This document shows, piece after piece, positions 1-5,047 of a stretch of 5,047 bases of DNA. This DNA is from Spartobacteria bacterium. GTDB taxonomy: Bacteria; Verrucomicrobiota; Verrucomicrobiae; Chthoniobacterales; UBA6821. The notes beneath the pieces are model-generated. The model made no database searches, was not told the DNA's origin, and saw only the letters and a list, made by a program, of their open reading frames with translations. Where the stretch lies: contig PLEU01000070.1 in NCBI GenBank assembly GCA_003136515.1, positions 1 to 5,047 on the forward strand, written 5' to 3'. Position numbers and translations under genes: made by a program. The first letter of the stretch is position 1, and each line of letters opens with the position of its first letter.

Positions 1-128
1 GCCTTCAGCTTCTGCTGCCCCTCCAGCGTCACTTCCGGCATGATGAGATGGCGGGAGTAACGCGCAATCTCGTCATTGCTGAGTTCGACAGAAGCGATGC
101 GTGCTGGATCCAGAATGCTATTGCTCAT
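1..128 (-). CDS. moeB: MoeB/ThiF-family adenylyltransferase, N-terminal part (cut by window edge)
   Basis: The reverse strand opens with ATG at 128-126 and reads 42 codons without a stop into the window edge. The peptide starts MSNSILDPARI and then has ELSNDEIARYSRHLIMPEV followed by LEGQQKLK. The RYSRHL-(I/L)-PEV-x-x-EGQ-x-KLK block is the hallmark N-terminus of the E1-like MoeB/ThiF/MoeZ family. These enzymes use ATP to adenylate the C-terminal glycine of a small sulfur-carrier protein (MoaD or ThiS) in molybdopterin or thiamine synthesis, in the cytoplasm. The nucleotide-binding glycine motif, zinc cysteines and any C-terminal rhodanese domain lie outside the window, so MoeB, MoeZ and ThiF cannot be separated here. 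No good Shine-Dalgarno precedes the ATG; a GAGG lies about 19 bases away. Codons are G/C-ending more often than in the small ORF upstream. Family assignment is firm and the symbol is less so. Confidence 0.85.
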   Translation of the reverse strand, partial: MSNSILDPARIASVELSNDEIARYSRHLIMPEVTLEGQQKLK

Positions 129-144
129 AAAAAGGGTGTAATGG

Positions 145-294
145 TTAACCTCGGAGTCTCACCCAATCAAGGGAAAGAGATTTTTTCTGGATGGTATATG
201 CGTCATAATCTCCATCTTCCATGATTTTACGCCGTAGGCTTCTTTGTGTTTTTAAAGAATCAGATTCATTGATTCGCTCTCGAGATGCTGCCAT
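145..294 (-). CDS. possible small charged protein, 49 residues, unknown function
   Basis: This reverse-strand ORF runs from ATG at 294-292 to TAA at 147-145. It starts MAASRERINESDSLK and ends with LSLDWVRLRG. It is rich in Arg, Lys, Glu and Asp, has no membrane segment or signal peptide, and contains an acidic patch (MEDGDYDAY, about residues 24-32) after a basic stretch (SLRRK). I do not recognise a family. The start is chosen because GGGAG sits 9 bases upstream, the best ribosome binding site in the window. The same frame could also open at 333 (62 residues), overlapping the GTG of the divergent barrel gene, but that start has a poorer site. The stop lies 16 bases before the moeB ATG on the same strand, so the two could be cotranscribed. 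Codon use is more A/T-rich than in moeB. It may be a real small gene or a chance ORF. Confidence 0.4.
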   Translation of the reverse strand: MAASRERINESDSLKTQRSLRRKIMEDGDYDAYTIQKKSLSLDWVRLRG

Positions 295-303
295 AGAGAG
301 TGG

Positions 304-308
304 CTCCC
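304..308 (-). promoter_or_regulatory. ribosome binding site of the small minus-strand ORF
   Basis: On the reverse strand GGGAG lies 9 bases before the ATG at 294-292. It decides the 49-residue start over the longer 62-residue one, and it is the main argument that this ORF is translated. No comparable site precedes any of the three plus-strand genes. Confidence 0.4.
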
Positions 309-327
309 AAAAAAGCCGCTGACCTTT

Positions 328-2067
328 GTGCATTCTTTTTTTCCCAATTTTCGCGCCTATTTATTGATGGTCGCTTTGGTTCTGAACTCCTTGAGTAGCA
401 TCAACGGCCAGCAGACTTCAGATAACGGTGGTGATAGTGGTGATGGCTCATCCCCGGCAAGTTCGGAAAGTGGGTCATCGGGGTCGGGATCATCCTCGGC
501 AAGCCAGAAAGCAACCTCGAGTTCTTCACAAAGTTCAGACTCGCAACAAGGCCAAGGGAACCAAGGCAATCAGGGGACTGATTCTCAGGGCGAGGCCACA
601 GGTCACCTGCCTCTCCCCTCAGATTCTTCAACGACAACTCTTGGATCAGACACTTCTTCCGGTGACTCATCCATGCAGGTAACCCCTCCTTCGGTCATTC
701 TTCCAACACCTGCTCTCCCAACACCTTCACCGGGGCCTGAAGCATCACCTTCGCCGTCACCCGATCAAAATCCCACCCCTCAACCCTCACCACCACCCCA
801 GTTTACCCCTCCCACGGCAGCATCGCTGAACCTGCCCAGCGCCCAACCTGCGGGTGGCAATCCCTCCTTTGCTCCCGCCTCGGTAGGCTTGCCAAGCATG
901 AGATTGGATGATTCAGCGGGCACACCGGGTGCCTTGGGCGACTTTTTCAGTTGGGCCAAGAAACTCCGGTTTCAAGCGGCACTCCGTGCCGGATACGATG
1001 ACAATGTTAACAGTGCCAACGGAACCAACGCGATCGCCAGCACTTTTGCAAATTTAAACGGCGGTGTGAATTATCGATTCGGAACTCCCAGACTAAACGG
1101 CAGTCTGGATCTCACAGGTGGAGTGACTCGTTACTTCAATAGTAAGATTACCCAACCACTCCAAGGAACGGTGGGTCTTGGTCTTGAATTGGATTTCCGC
1201 TTTAGCCCGCGTCTGGTGTTTACCTTGAATAGTTCCAGTTCCTATCAGGAGCAGCCGAATATCACCCTTATTGGCACAGCGAATAATTCCAACAGCTCCT
1301 ACTACTACACGGCAAACAGTATTTCCGGTGCCTACCAGTGGTCGGATCTTTTCACGTCAGTGACTCGGCTTGATCTCACGGAAAGTTACTATCCAGAAAA
1401 CAATAATAGTCAGGGCTTTGCAGACACTGGGTTCACACAGTCCATCCGCTACCTTTTTAAGCCTACGACGACACTGGTTCTCGATTATAATGTCGATCAA
1501 TACACGTACCAGAATTCCTCCTATAATAGTTTCGGTCAGTATGTTGATTTTGGATTTGATCATACCTTTAATCCAAAATGGTTTTGGAATTTCCGCTTGG
1601 GAGCTCAAACGCAGTCCTCTCAAAACAGCGCGTCTTATATCGGTCCCTACTTGGACAGCAACTTTAGTTGGGTTTTTGGCCGTGCATCGAGCATCAATTG
1701 GGTCTTCCACTACGGAACCCAGCCCAATGGCAACAGCAGCGGAAGCTACAGCATTGCTGCGAGAACCGGCCTGAACTACACTCAGGGACTCTTTACAAAG
1801 ATGAGATTCGACGCAGGACTCTACTATGTTCTCAACACTTATAATGATACTCTGGTGGTGACTACGAATTCTTTAGGACAACCAATCTTGTCATCAGAGA
1901 ACTACAATCAGACCAATATACAGGGAAATGTGGATCTGACGTATAAACTAAACCGGATTATCGATCTTTCCATTGGATATCAATATATAACTCAGAATTC
2001 GTCAACACTCTCTTACCAGAACTATAACAGGGGGATTACCTACCTTCAGATACGAGGAGGTTTTTGA
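328..2067 (+). CDS. outer-membrane beta-barrel protein of a polysaccharide-export locus, with long disordered N-terminal arm
   Basis: This is a 579-residue exported protein. Residues 1-28 look like a signal peptide: Arg9, then a hydrophobic core YLLMVALVL, with cleavage likely near SING/QQ. Residues about 28-117 are Ser/Gly/Gln/Asp-rich low complexity, and about 118-163 are Pro/Thr/Ser-rich, together an extended arm. From about 205 to 579 the chain alternates polar and hydrophobic residues, with many Tyr, Phe, Asn and Ser. It begins with RFQAALRAGYDDNVNSA and ends YLQIRGGF with a terminal Phe, as expected for a barrel recognised by the BAM machinery. The GYDDNV opening resembles the BBP2/EpsL-like barrels often encoded beside exopolysaccharide genes. 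A role as the outer-membrane exit channel for the polymer is inferred from its neighbours, a Wzc-like kinase and an OPX protein lacking its own pore helix. GTG at 328 is preferred: an in-frame stop lies upstream (253-255), and the next start, ATG at 367, would remove the positively charged n-region. No Shine-Dalgarno is visible. Confidence 0.85.
   Translation: MHSFFPNFRAYLLMVALVLNSLSSINGQQTSDNGGDSGDGSSPASSESGSSGSGSSSASQKATSSSSQSSDSQQGQGNQGNQGTDSQGEATGHLPLPSDSSTTTLGSDTSSGDSSMQVTPPSVILPTPALPTPSPGPEASPSPSPDQNPTPQPSPPPQFTPPTAASLNLPSAQPAGGNPSFAPASVGLPSMRLDDSAGTPGALGDFFSWAKKLRFQAALRAGYDDNVNSANGTNAIASTFANLNGGVNYRFGTPRLNGSLDLTGGVTRYFNSKITQPLQGTVGLGLELDFRFSPRLVFTLNSSSSYQEQPNITLIGTANNSNSSYYYTANSISGAYQWSDLFTSVTRLDLTESYYPENNNSQGFADTGFTQSIRYLFKPTTTLVLDYNVDQYTYQNSSYNSFGQYVDFGFDHTFNPKWFWNFRLGAQTQSSQNSASYIGPYLDSNFSWVFGRASSINWVFHYGTQPNGNSSGSYSIAARTGLNYTQGLFTKMRFDAGLYYVLNTYNDTLVVTTNSLGQPILSSENYNQTNIQGNVDLTYKLNRIIDLSIGYQYITQNSSTLSYQNYNRGITYLQIRGGF
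409..816 (+). other. low-complexity coding segment: Ser/Gly/Gln-rich then Pro-rich arm
   Basis: This segment encodes about residues 28-163 of the barrel protein. The first part is runs of Ser, Gly, Gln, Asn and Asp (for example SGSSGSGSSSASQ and QQGQGNQGNQG). The second is repeated Pro-x units (PTPALPTPSPGPEASPSPSP). At the DNA level GTGGTGAT occurs twice with a 9-base period (428-435 and 437-444), suggesting growth by slippage. Predicted to be disordered. Such an arm could span the periplasm or touch peptidoglycan, but that is inference. Confidence 0.8.
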
Positions 2068-2095
2068 GCATCGCGCAATCTTTCAACCCTGTCAA

Positions 2096-2110
2096 ATTTA
2101 TCGGATAAAT
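2096..2110. promoter_or_regulatory. perfect 15-bp palindrome upstream of the kinase gene (possible operator)
   Basis: ATTTATC-G-GATAAAT is a perfect 7-bp inverted repeat around one central base. It lies 29 bases after the barrel stop codon and just upstream of the candidate promoter. The one-base centre and the lack of an immediate T-run fit a dimeric repressor or activator site better than an intrinsic terminator. No binding protein can be named from the window. Confidence 0.35.
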
Positions 2111-2123
2111 CCGTTTTCAGCGT

Positions 2124-2151
2124 TTGTCTTTTTTTAGATCTACACTACATT
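2124..2151 (+). promoter_or_regulatory. candidate sigma-70-type promoter for the kinase-OPX pair
   Basis: TTGTCT (2124-2129, 4 of 6 to TTGACA) and TACATT (2146-2151, 4 of 6 to TATAAT) are separated by 16 bases. Transcription would start about 13-15 bases before the ATG at 2173, giving a very short leader. The 105-base gap between the barrel and kinase genes, unlike the 11-base gap that follows the kinase, leaves room for separate transcription. Weak consensus match, so low confidence. Confidence 0.25.
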
Positions 2152-2172
2152 CTCCACCTCCAGATTATTTTC

Positions 2173-4329
2173 ATGCAGAACCCACCGAACCTTTCCGAAG
2201 TAGGCACTGGCGAAATCAAGCTTCATCTCCTTGACTATTGGCGTGTTATCCGTGTCCGCCTTCCGCTCATCATCCTTGTCTTTCTTCTGGTGGTGATTAC
2301 GGCTGGCGTGGCTACCTACCTTACTCCCCGCCAGTACCTTTCATCAGTGACCATGCAGGTCAAGGAGGATACTGGACTGCATATTTTCAACGGATCCGGT
2401 GATGACACGACTCATTTCGATCCGAAATTCTCGACCACCCAGTTTCAGATCATTCAGCATAAGGAGATCCTCTACCCCGTCATCGATTCCATGAAGTTGC
2501 TGCAGAAATGGGAGATGCGCTCCAAGGAGCTTACCTATCTTCAGTTAAGGAAGATGCTCAACGTCGAGGAGGTTCGGAACACGGATCTTATCGAGATATC
2601 GGTCCTTGACAAGGATCGACAGGAAGCGGCTGATTTGGCCAATACCATTGCTGTCGAATACCAAAAGAAGCGAATCGATGAGCAGCAGAGTTGGGTAGCG
2701 CGTTCCTTGGTTCAATTGGATGACGAGGTGGCCAAACAACGTGATAAGACAGAATCGCTTCGGGACGATATGACTAAAATCCGTCAGGAAGGGGGGATTG
2801 TTGATGTTGATCCCGAGAGTGAGTCGGATGTGAAGTCTGAGGAAGACAACAGCGTCATCGCAGTCGGCCAACAAGTTAGTGATATGCGAGTGAAGGTCTC
2901 AGCCTTGGATGCCAAAGAAAAGCAGATTGAGGGGATGACCGACGATCAGATCATGCGAAGCCTCAAGACTTTTGAAGTTGACGACCCTACTATTCAAGAA
3001 ATTTTTCCTCAGTATGAGGCTGCTGTTTCCCAAGAAGCCGATTTGCTGGCTTCAGGTCTGGGACCCAACCATCCCAATGTTCAATCTCTCCGTGCAAAGA
3101 AGGATGTCTATGAGAAGCAGTTGAAAGATGAAATCACAAGCTTGCGCAAAACCCTCGCTTCCAATCTTCAAATTTCCCAGAAATCGCTCGATGCGATGGA
3201 GCAAACGCTTTCCCAGGCGGAAGCCAATCAAAATAAGATAAAAACGGATTCGATCGCCTATCAGCAGGCCAAAAACGAATATCTGAAGGCAAAGCGGATT
3301 CTAGAATCGGCAGAGAGTAGATATCAGACAGAACTTATGCAGCGGACCATGCCGCAAAATCCAGCAACCATTTGGGAAAAAGCTGAAATTTCTGATTTCC
3401 CCGCAAAACCCAAGGTTGGGCAGAACATGGCCATTGCCGTGGCGGTGGGATTGGCACTCGGAGTCGGTCTGGCATTCCTAATCGAGTATCTGGATACTAG
3501 TGTGAAGACCATGCAGGACGTGGAATCTGCCATCGGTGTTCCGGTCTTGGCAGTCATTCCACGCGATGTGGCCGTCTTGAAGGATGCCCCTTCGGACTGT
3601 CCTGATGCAGAGGGCTACCGCATTATGCGAACAAATATCGAATTCAACAGTAAATCTGCTGATGCCAAGACCATCACCATGATCAGCGGCGGCGCTGGCG
3701 AAGGAAAATCCACCACGCTTAACAATTTGGCGTTTACTTTTGCAAAGGGTGGTTACCGCACCCTCATTGTTGACGCAGATCTGCGCCGGCCTTCCCAACA
3801 TCGCTTTTTCGAGGTTTCTAATGAACGAGGACTCAGTGATTACCTTACAACCGACATCCCCTTGGAGCCATTAGTGATCAAGACAGATATCGAGAACCTC
3901 TCGTTCCTTCCAAGTGGCCGTCTTCCAATTGATGCCGTTGGCATTCTTAATTCCCAACGCATGATAGATCTGATGCATCAGGTCAAAAACACTTACGACA
4001 TGATCTTTTTTGATTCCCCTCCGATTCTTGGGGTAAGTGACGCCTCAGTGATTGCAAGTGCTGTTGATATGACGATTGTGGTGGTTCAGCATCGTCGATT
4101 CCCTCGATCAATGCTCCAGCGCGTAAAACAGGGCCTTTTGAATGTGAACGCCAATATAATCGGCTGCGTTCTGAACAATACCGATATTCGGCATGACGAA
4201 TATTATGAGTATTACACGAGTTACTATCAATATTACAGCCCGGAGTCTTCACCTTCCCAAAAGAAGCGCTCACCTGGAAGTAAGACTGAGCCAGTCGTGG
4301 CCTCGAATGTTCCCGAAGGCGATTACTAA
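2173..4329 (+). CDS. Wzc-like polysaccharide co-polymerase with BY-family tyrosine kinase domain
   Basis: This is a 718-residue inner-membrane protein, matching the usual length of fused Wzz-plus-kinase proteins (about 720). Order: cytoplasmic start; Wzz-type N-terminus with DYWRVIRVRL and membrane segment 1 (about 30-50); a periplasmic domain to about 417 with coiled-coil-like stretches (about 180-205 and 305-390) and an acidic loop (about 211-226); the proline motif DFPAKPK (408-414); membrane segment 2 (about 418-438); then the kinase. The kinase has the oligomerisation motif E480-x2-R483-x2-R486, Walker A GGAGEGKST (506-514, Lys512), Walker A' LIVDADLRRP (531-540) and Walker B MIFFDSPP (610-617, Asp614). 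A C-terminal tyrosine cluster has eight Tyr within 677-688, the expected autophosphorylation tail. All catalytic motifs are intact. Known family role: phosphorylation-dependent control of polymer length and export, in contact with the OPX ring. The ATG gives the canonical Wzz start, but no Shine-Dalgarno precedes it. No partner phosphatase is in the window. Confidence 0.95.
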   Translation: MQNPPNLSEVGTGEIKLHLLDYWRVIRVRLPLIILVFLLVVITAGVATYLTPRQYLSSVTMQVKEDTGLHIFNGSGDDTTHFDPKFSTTQFQIIQHKEILYPVIDSMKLLQKWEMRSKELTYLQLRKMLNVEEVRNTDLIEISVLDKDRQEAADLANTIAVEYQKKRIDEQQSWVARSLVQLDDEVAKQRDKTESLRDDMTKIRQEGGIVDVDPESESDVKSEEDNSVIAVGQQVSDMRVKVSALDAKEKQIEGMTDDQIMRSLKTFEVDDPTIQEIFPQYEAAVSQEADLLASGLGPNHPNVQSLRAKKDVYEKQLKDEITSLRKTLASNLQISQKSLDAMEQTLSQAEANQNKIKTDSIAYQQAKNEYLKAKRILESAESRYQTELMQRTMPQNPATIWEKAEISDFPAKPKVGQNMAIAVAVGLALGVGLAFLIEYLDTSVKTMQDVESAIGVPVLAVIPRDVAVLKDAPSDCPDAEGYRIMRTNIEFNSKSADAKTITMISGGAGEGKSTTLNNLAFTFAKGGYRTLIVDADLRRPSQHRFFEVSNERGLSDYLTTDIPLEPLVIKTDIENLSFLPSGRLPIDAVGILNSQRMIDLMHQVKNTYDMIFFDSPPILGVSDASVIASAVDMTIVVVQHRRFPRSMLQRVKQGLLNVNANIIGCVLNNTDIRHDEYYEYYTSYYQYYSPESSPSQKKRSPGSKTEPVVASNVPEGDY

Positions 4330-4340
4330 TAGCCAACGCC

Positions 4341-4901
4341 ATGAATAAGTGCTTCTTGATCGTTGCTTTTGCTATCGTCTATTTTTCGGCGGCGCTTCCT
4401 GGCCGAGCCGATGACGTACCTCTCCGCACCGGAGATCAACTAACCATTCGACTTGGTGGAGTGCCCGCGGAAGACATGACTGCAGTTTCCGGCATATACA
4501 CCGTGGATGGTGCCGGCAACGTCAATCTTCCCTACATAGGGAAGATCCGCGCACTGGGATTAAAACAGGCTGATGTTCAATCAAGTATCGAGAACGCCTA
4601 CAAATCGGGTGGGATTTACACTGCTCCCGTGGTAACTATATCAGTACAACTCGATCGATATGTGGATGTCGAAGGTGAGGTCAGAGCTCCAGAACGCGCC
4701 CGATACACTCCTGACATGACATTGCTTAGTGCCATCTCGGCTTGCGGAGGATTTACTGACTTCGCTGATGAGACAAAAGTCAGTATTTTGAGAAATGGCA
4801 CCCGTACTATCGTTGATGTAAAGAGGGTTCGCCAAAATAAGGCAGAAGATCCTTCCCTCCAACCCGGTGATAAAATATCGATTCCAAAAAGTTTCTGGTG
4901 A
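4341..4901 (+). CDS. short Wza-like polysaccharide export (OPX) protein, periplasmic type
   Basis: This is a 186-residue exported protein. Residues 1-23 form a signal peptide (Lys3, hydrophobic core, cleavage likely after GRA). Cys4 lies in the n-region and there is no lipobox, so it does not look like a lipoprotein. Residues about 26-102 are a Poly_export domain: PLRTGDQLTIRLGG, then GIYTVDGAGNVNLPYIGKI, then IYTAPVVTISV. Residues about 106-155 are one SLBB domain (VDVEGEV, then TLLSAISACGGFTD, then VSILRNG). It ends in LQPGDKISIPKSFW soon after, so there is only one clear SLBB and no C-terminal amphipathic helix. Full-length Wza (about 380 residues) has extra domains and that helix as its outer-membrane pore; short OPX proteins need a separate beta-barrel. 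The start lies 11 bases after the kinase stop (TAATAG), with no Shine-Dalgarno, so translational coupling to the kinase is likely. Confidence 0.92.
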   Translation: MNKCFLIVAFAIVYFSAALPGRADDVPLRTGDQLTIRLGGVPAEDMTAVSGIYTVDGAGNVNLPYIGKIRALGLKQADVQSSIENAYKSGGIYTAPVVTISVQLDRYVDVEGEVRAPERARYTPDMTLLSAISACGGFTDFADETKVSILRNGTRTIVDVKRVRQNKAEDPSLQPGDKISIPKSFW

Positions 4902-4936
4902 TCCGATTGAATTTTCAGGATCTGTTCTGGAGAAAC
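4886..4936 (-). terminator. nested hairpin followed by T-run, candidate terminator of trpB
   Basis: On the reverse strand GTTTCT (4936-4931) pairs with AGAAAC (4896-4891), and TTTTT (4890-4886) follows at once. Inside it GATCC (4922-4918) pairs with GGATC (4904-4900), and TGAA pairs with TTCA (4917-4908) at the tip. The stems are interrupted by unpaired bases, and the outer one is A/T-rich, so efficiency is uncertain. It starts about 20 bases past the trpB stop and overlaps the last codons of the convergent OPX gene. Read on the plus strand there is no T-run after it. Confidence 0.35.
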
Positions 4937-4956
4937 GTGGTTAACAAATTATGTGC

Positions 4957-5047
4957 TCAGCCTTGGGACTCCATCCGAGCAACTTGATCTACATCCTTGT
5001 CGCCGCGTCCTGATAGATTGATGATGATGAGCTGATCCCTGCTCATA
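4957..5047 (-). CDS. trpB: tryptophan synthase beta subunit, C-terminal end (cut by window edge)
   Basis: The reverse strand from the right edge reads MSRDQLIIINL, then SGRGDKDVDQVARMESQG, and stops at TGA (4959-4957). NLSGRGDKDV is the highly conserved C-terminal block of TrpB. Its Ser corresponds to Ser377 of the Salmonella/E. coli enzyme, which hydrogen-bonds the pyridine nitrogen of the pyridoxal phosphate cofactor. TrpB condenses indole, delivered from TrpA, with serine to make tryptophan in the cytoplasm. About 17 residues follow that Ser, close to the normal end of the protein, so the gene is not truncated here. The first Met seen is internal. The gene faces the OPX gene tail to tail, with 55 bases between stop codons. 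Confidence 0.9.
   Translation of the reverse strand, partial: MSRDQLIIINLSGRGDKDVDQVARMESQG

Noticed and set aside
181..209. CATAAT (204-209) as a possible -10 element for the barrel gene, and TTGATT/CATAGA (269-297)
   Set aside because: The -35 matches or the -10 matches are too weak (2-4 of 6), and the first would lie inside the possible small ORF. Neither can be supported from sequence alone.
428..682. 84-residue plus-strand ORF, and overlapping minus-strand ORFs at 357-569 and 401-670
   Set aside because: They lie wholly inside the low-complexity arm of the barrel gene, where biased codons keep other frames open. Their products are Arg/His/Gln- or Glu/Pro-biased translations of the same repeats, with no recognisable domain.
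1357..1774. Overlapping ORFs on both strands inside the barrel domain (117 residues minus, 134 residues plus)
   Set aside because: They sit fully inside the barrel coding region, whose frame is supported by strand alternation up to a terminal Phe. They have no binding site or family features.
2054..2090. Strong AGGAGG at the end of the barrel gene followed by TTG, suggesting a small downstream ORF
   Set aside because: The frame opened by that TTG stops within about 15 codons (TAA near 2106), and its spacing is too short. It is more simply the codons for Arg-Gly-Gly at the barrel terminus.
2154..2161. CCACCTCC before the kinase ATG, resembling the anti-Shine-Dalgarno of 16S rRNA and able to pair with GGAGGT at 2056-2061
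   Set aside because: A six-base match about 95 bases apart is easily chance, and there is no sign of a conserved structure. It does not act as a ribosome binding site because it has the wrong sense.
2545..2874. Minus-strand ORFs inside the kinase gene (also 3324-3557, 3478-3801, 3983-4342)
   Set aside because: The plus-strand kinase frame is unambiguous, with all catalytic motifs in order. The reverse ORFs are antisense shadows.
4616..4862. Two minus-strand ORFs inside the OPX gene
   Set aside because: The Poly_export and SLBB motifs fix the plus-strand frame, and the reverse ORFs show no features.
1..5047. Search for CRISPR arrays, tRNA or rRNA genes, insertion sequences and phage attachment repeats
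   Set aside because: No regularly spaced repeats, cloverleaf pattern, transposase motifs or terminal inverted repeats were seen on reading either strand.

Overview
The window carries a compact polysaccharide-export cassette of three plus-strand genes (328-4901). It is flanked by the ends of two housekeeping genes on the minus strand: the start of a moeB/thiF-type adenylyltransferase (left edge) and the 3' end of trpB (right edge). Two membrane-envelope genes with cleavable signal peptides, one ending in an outer-membrane-type aromatic terminus, point to a Gram-negative (diderm) bacterium. Roughly balanced base composition, near absence of Shine-Dalgarno sequences on the plus strand, and the sequence style of the Wzz/Wzc-like N-terminus suggest Verrucomicrobiota (Opitutales-like). 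That assignment is an inference from family resemblance and was not tested.

Layout: 1-128 (minus) is the first 42 codons of a MoeB-like protein. 145-294 (minus) is a possible 49-residue charged protein with its own good ribosome binding site, lying 16 bases upstream of moeB. 328-2067 (plus) is a secreted outer-membrane beta-barrel protein with a very long Ser/Gly/Gln-rich and then Pro-rich N-terminal linker. 2068-2172 is a leader with a perfect 7+1+7 palindrome and a candidate promoter. 2173-4329 (plus) is a full-length Wzc-like bacterial tyrosine kinase/co-polymerase. 4341-4901 (plus) is a short Wza-like OPX protein without an outer-membrane helix. 4886-4936 holds a nested hairpin that, read on the minus strand, ends in a T-run and may terminate trpB. 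4957-5047 (minus) is the TrpB C-terminus.

How the genes could work together: the kinase would set chain length and gate export from the inner membrane, and the short OPX protein would form a periplasmic ring. Because that OPX protein appears to lack its own outer-membrane pore, the beta-barrel encoded two genes upstream is a natural candidate for the exit channel. No glycosyltransferase, flippase or polymerase lies in the window, so the polymer cannot be named. The most interesting point is this split-pore export arrangement, together with the unusual disordered arm on the barrel protein. The individual families are known, and I see no clearly unprecedented system.
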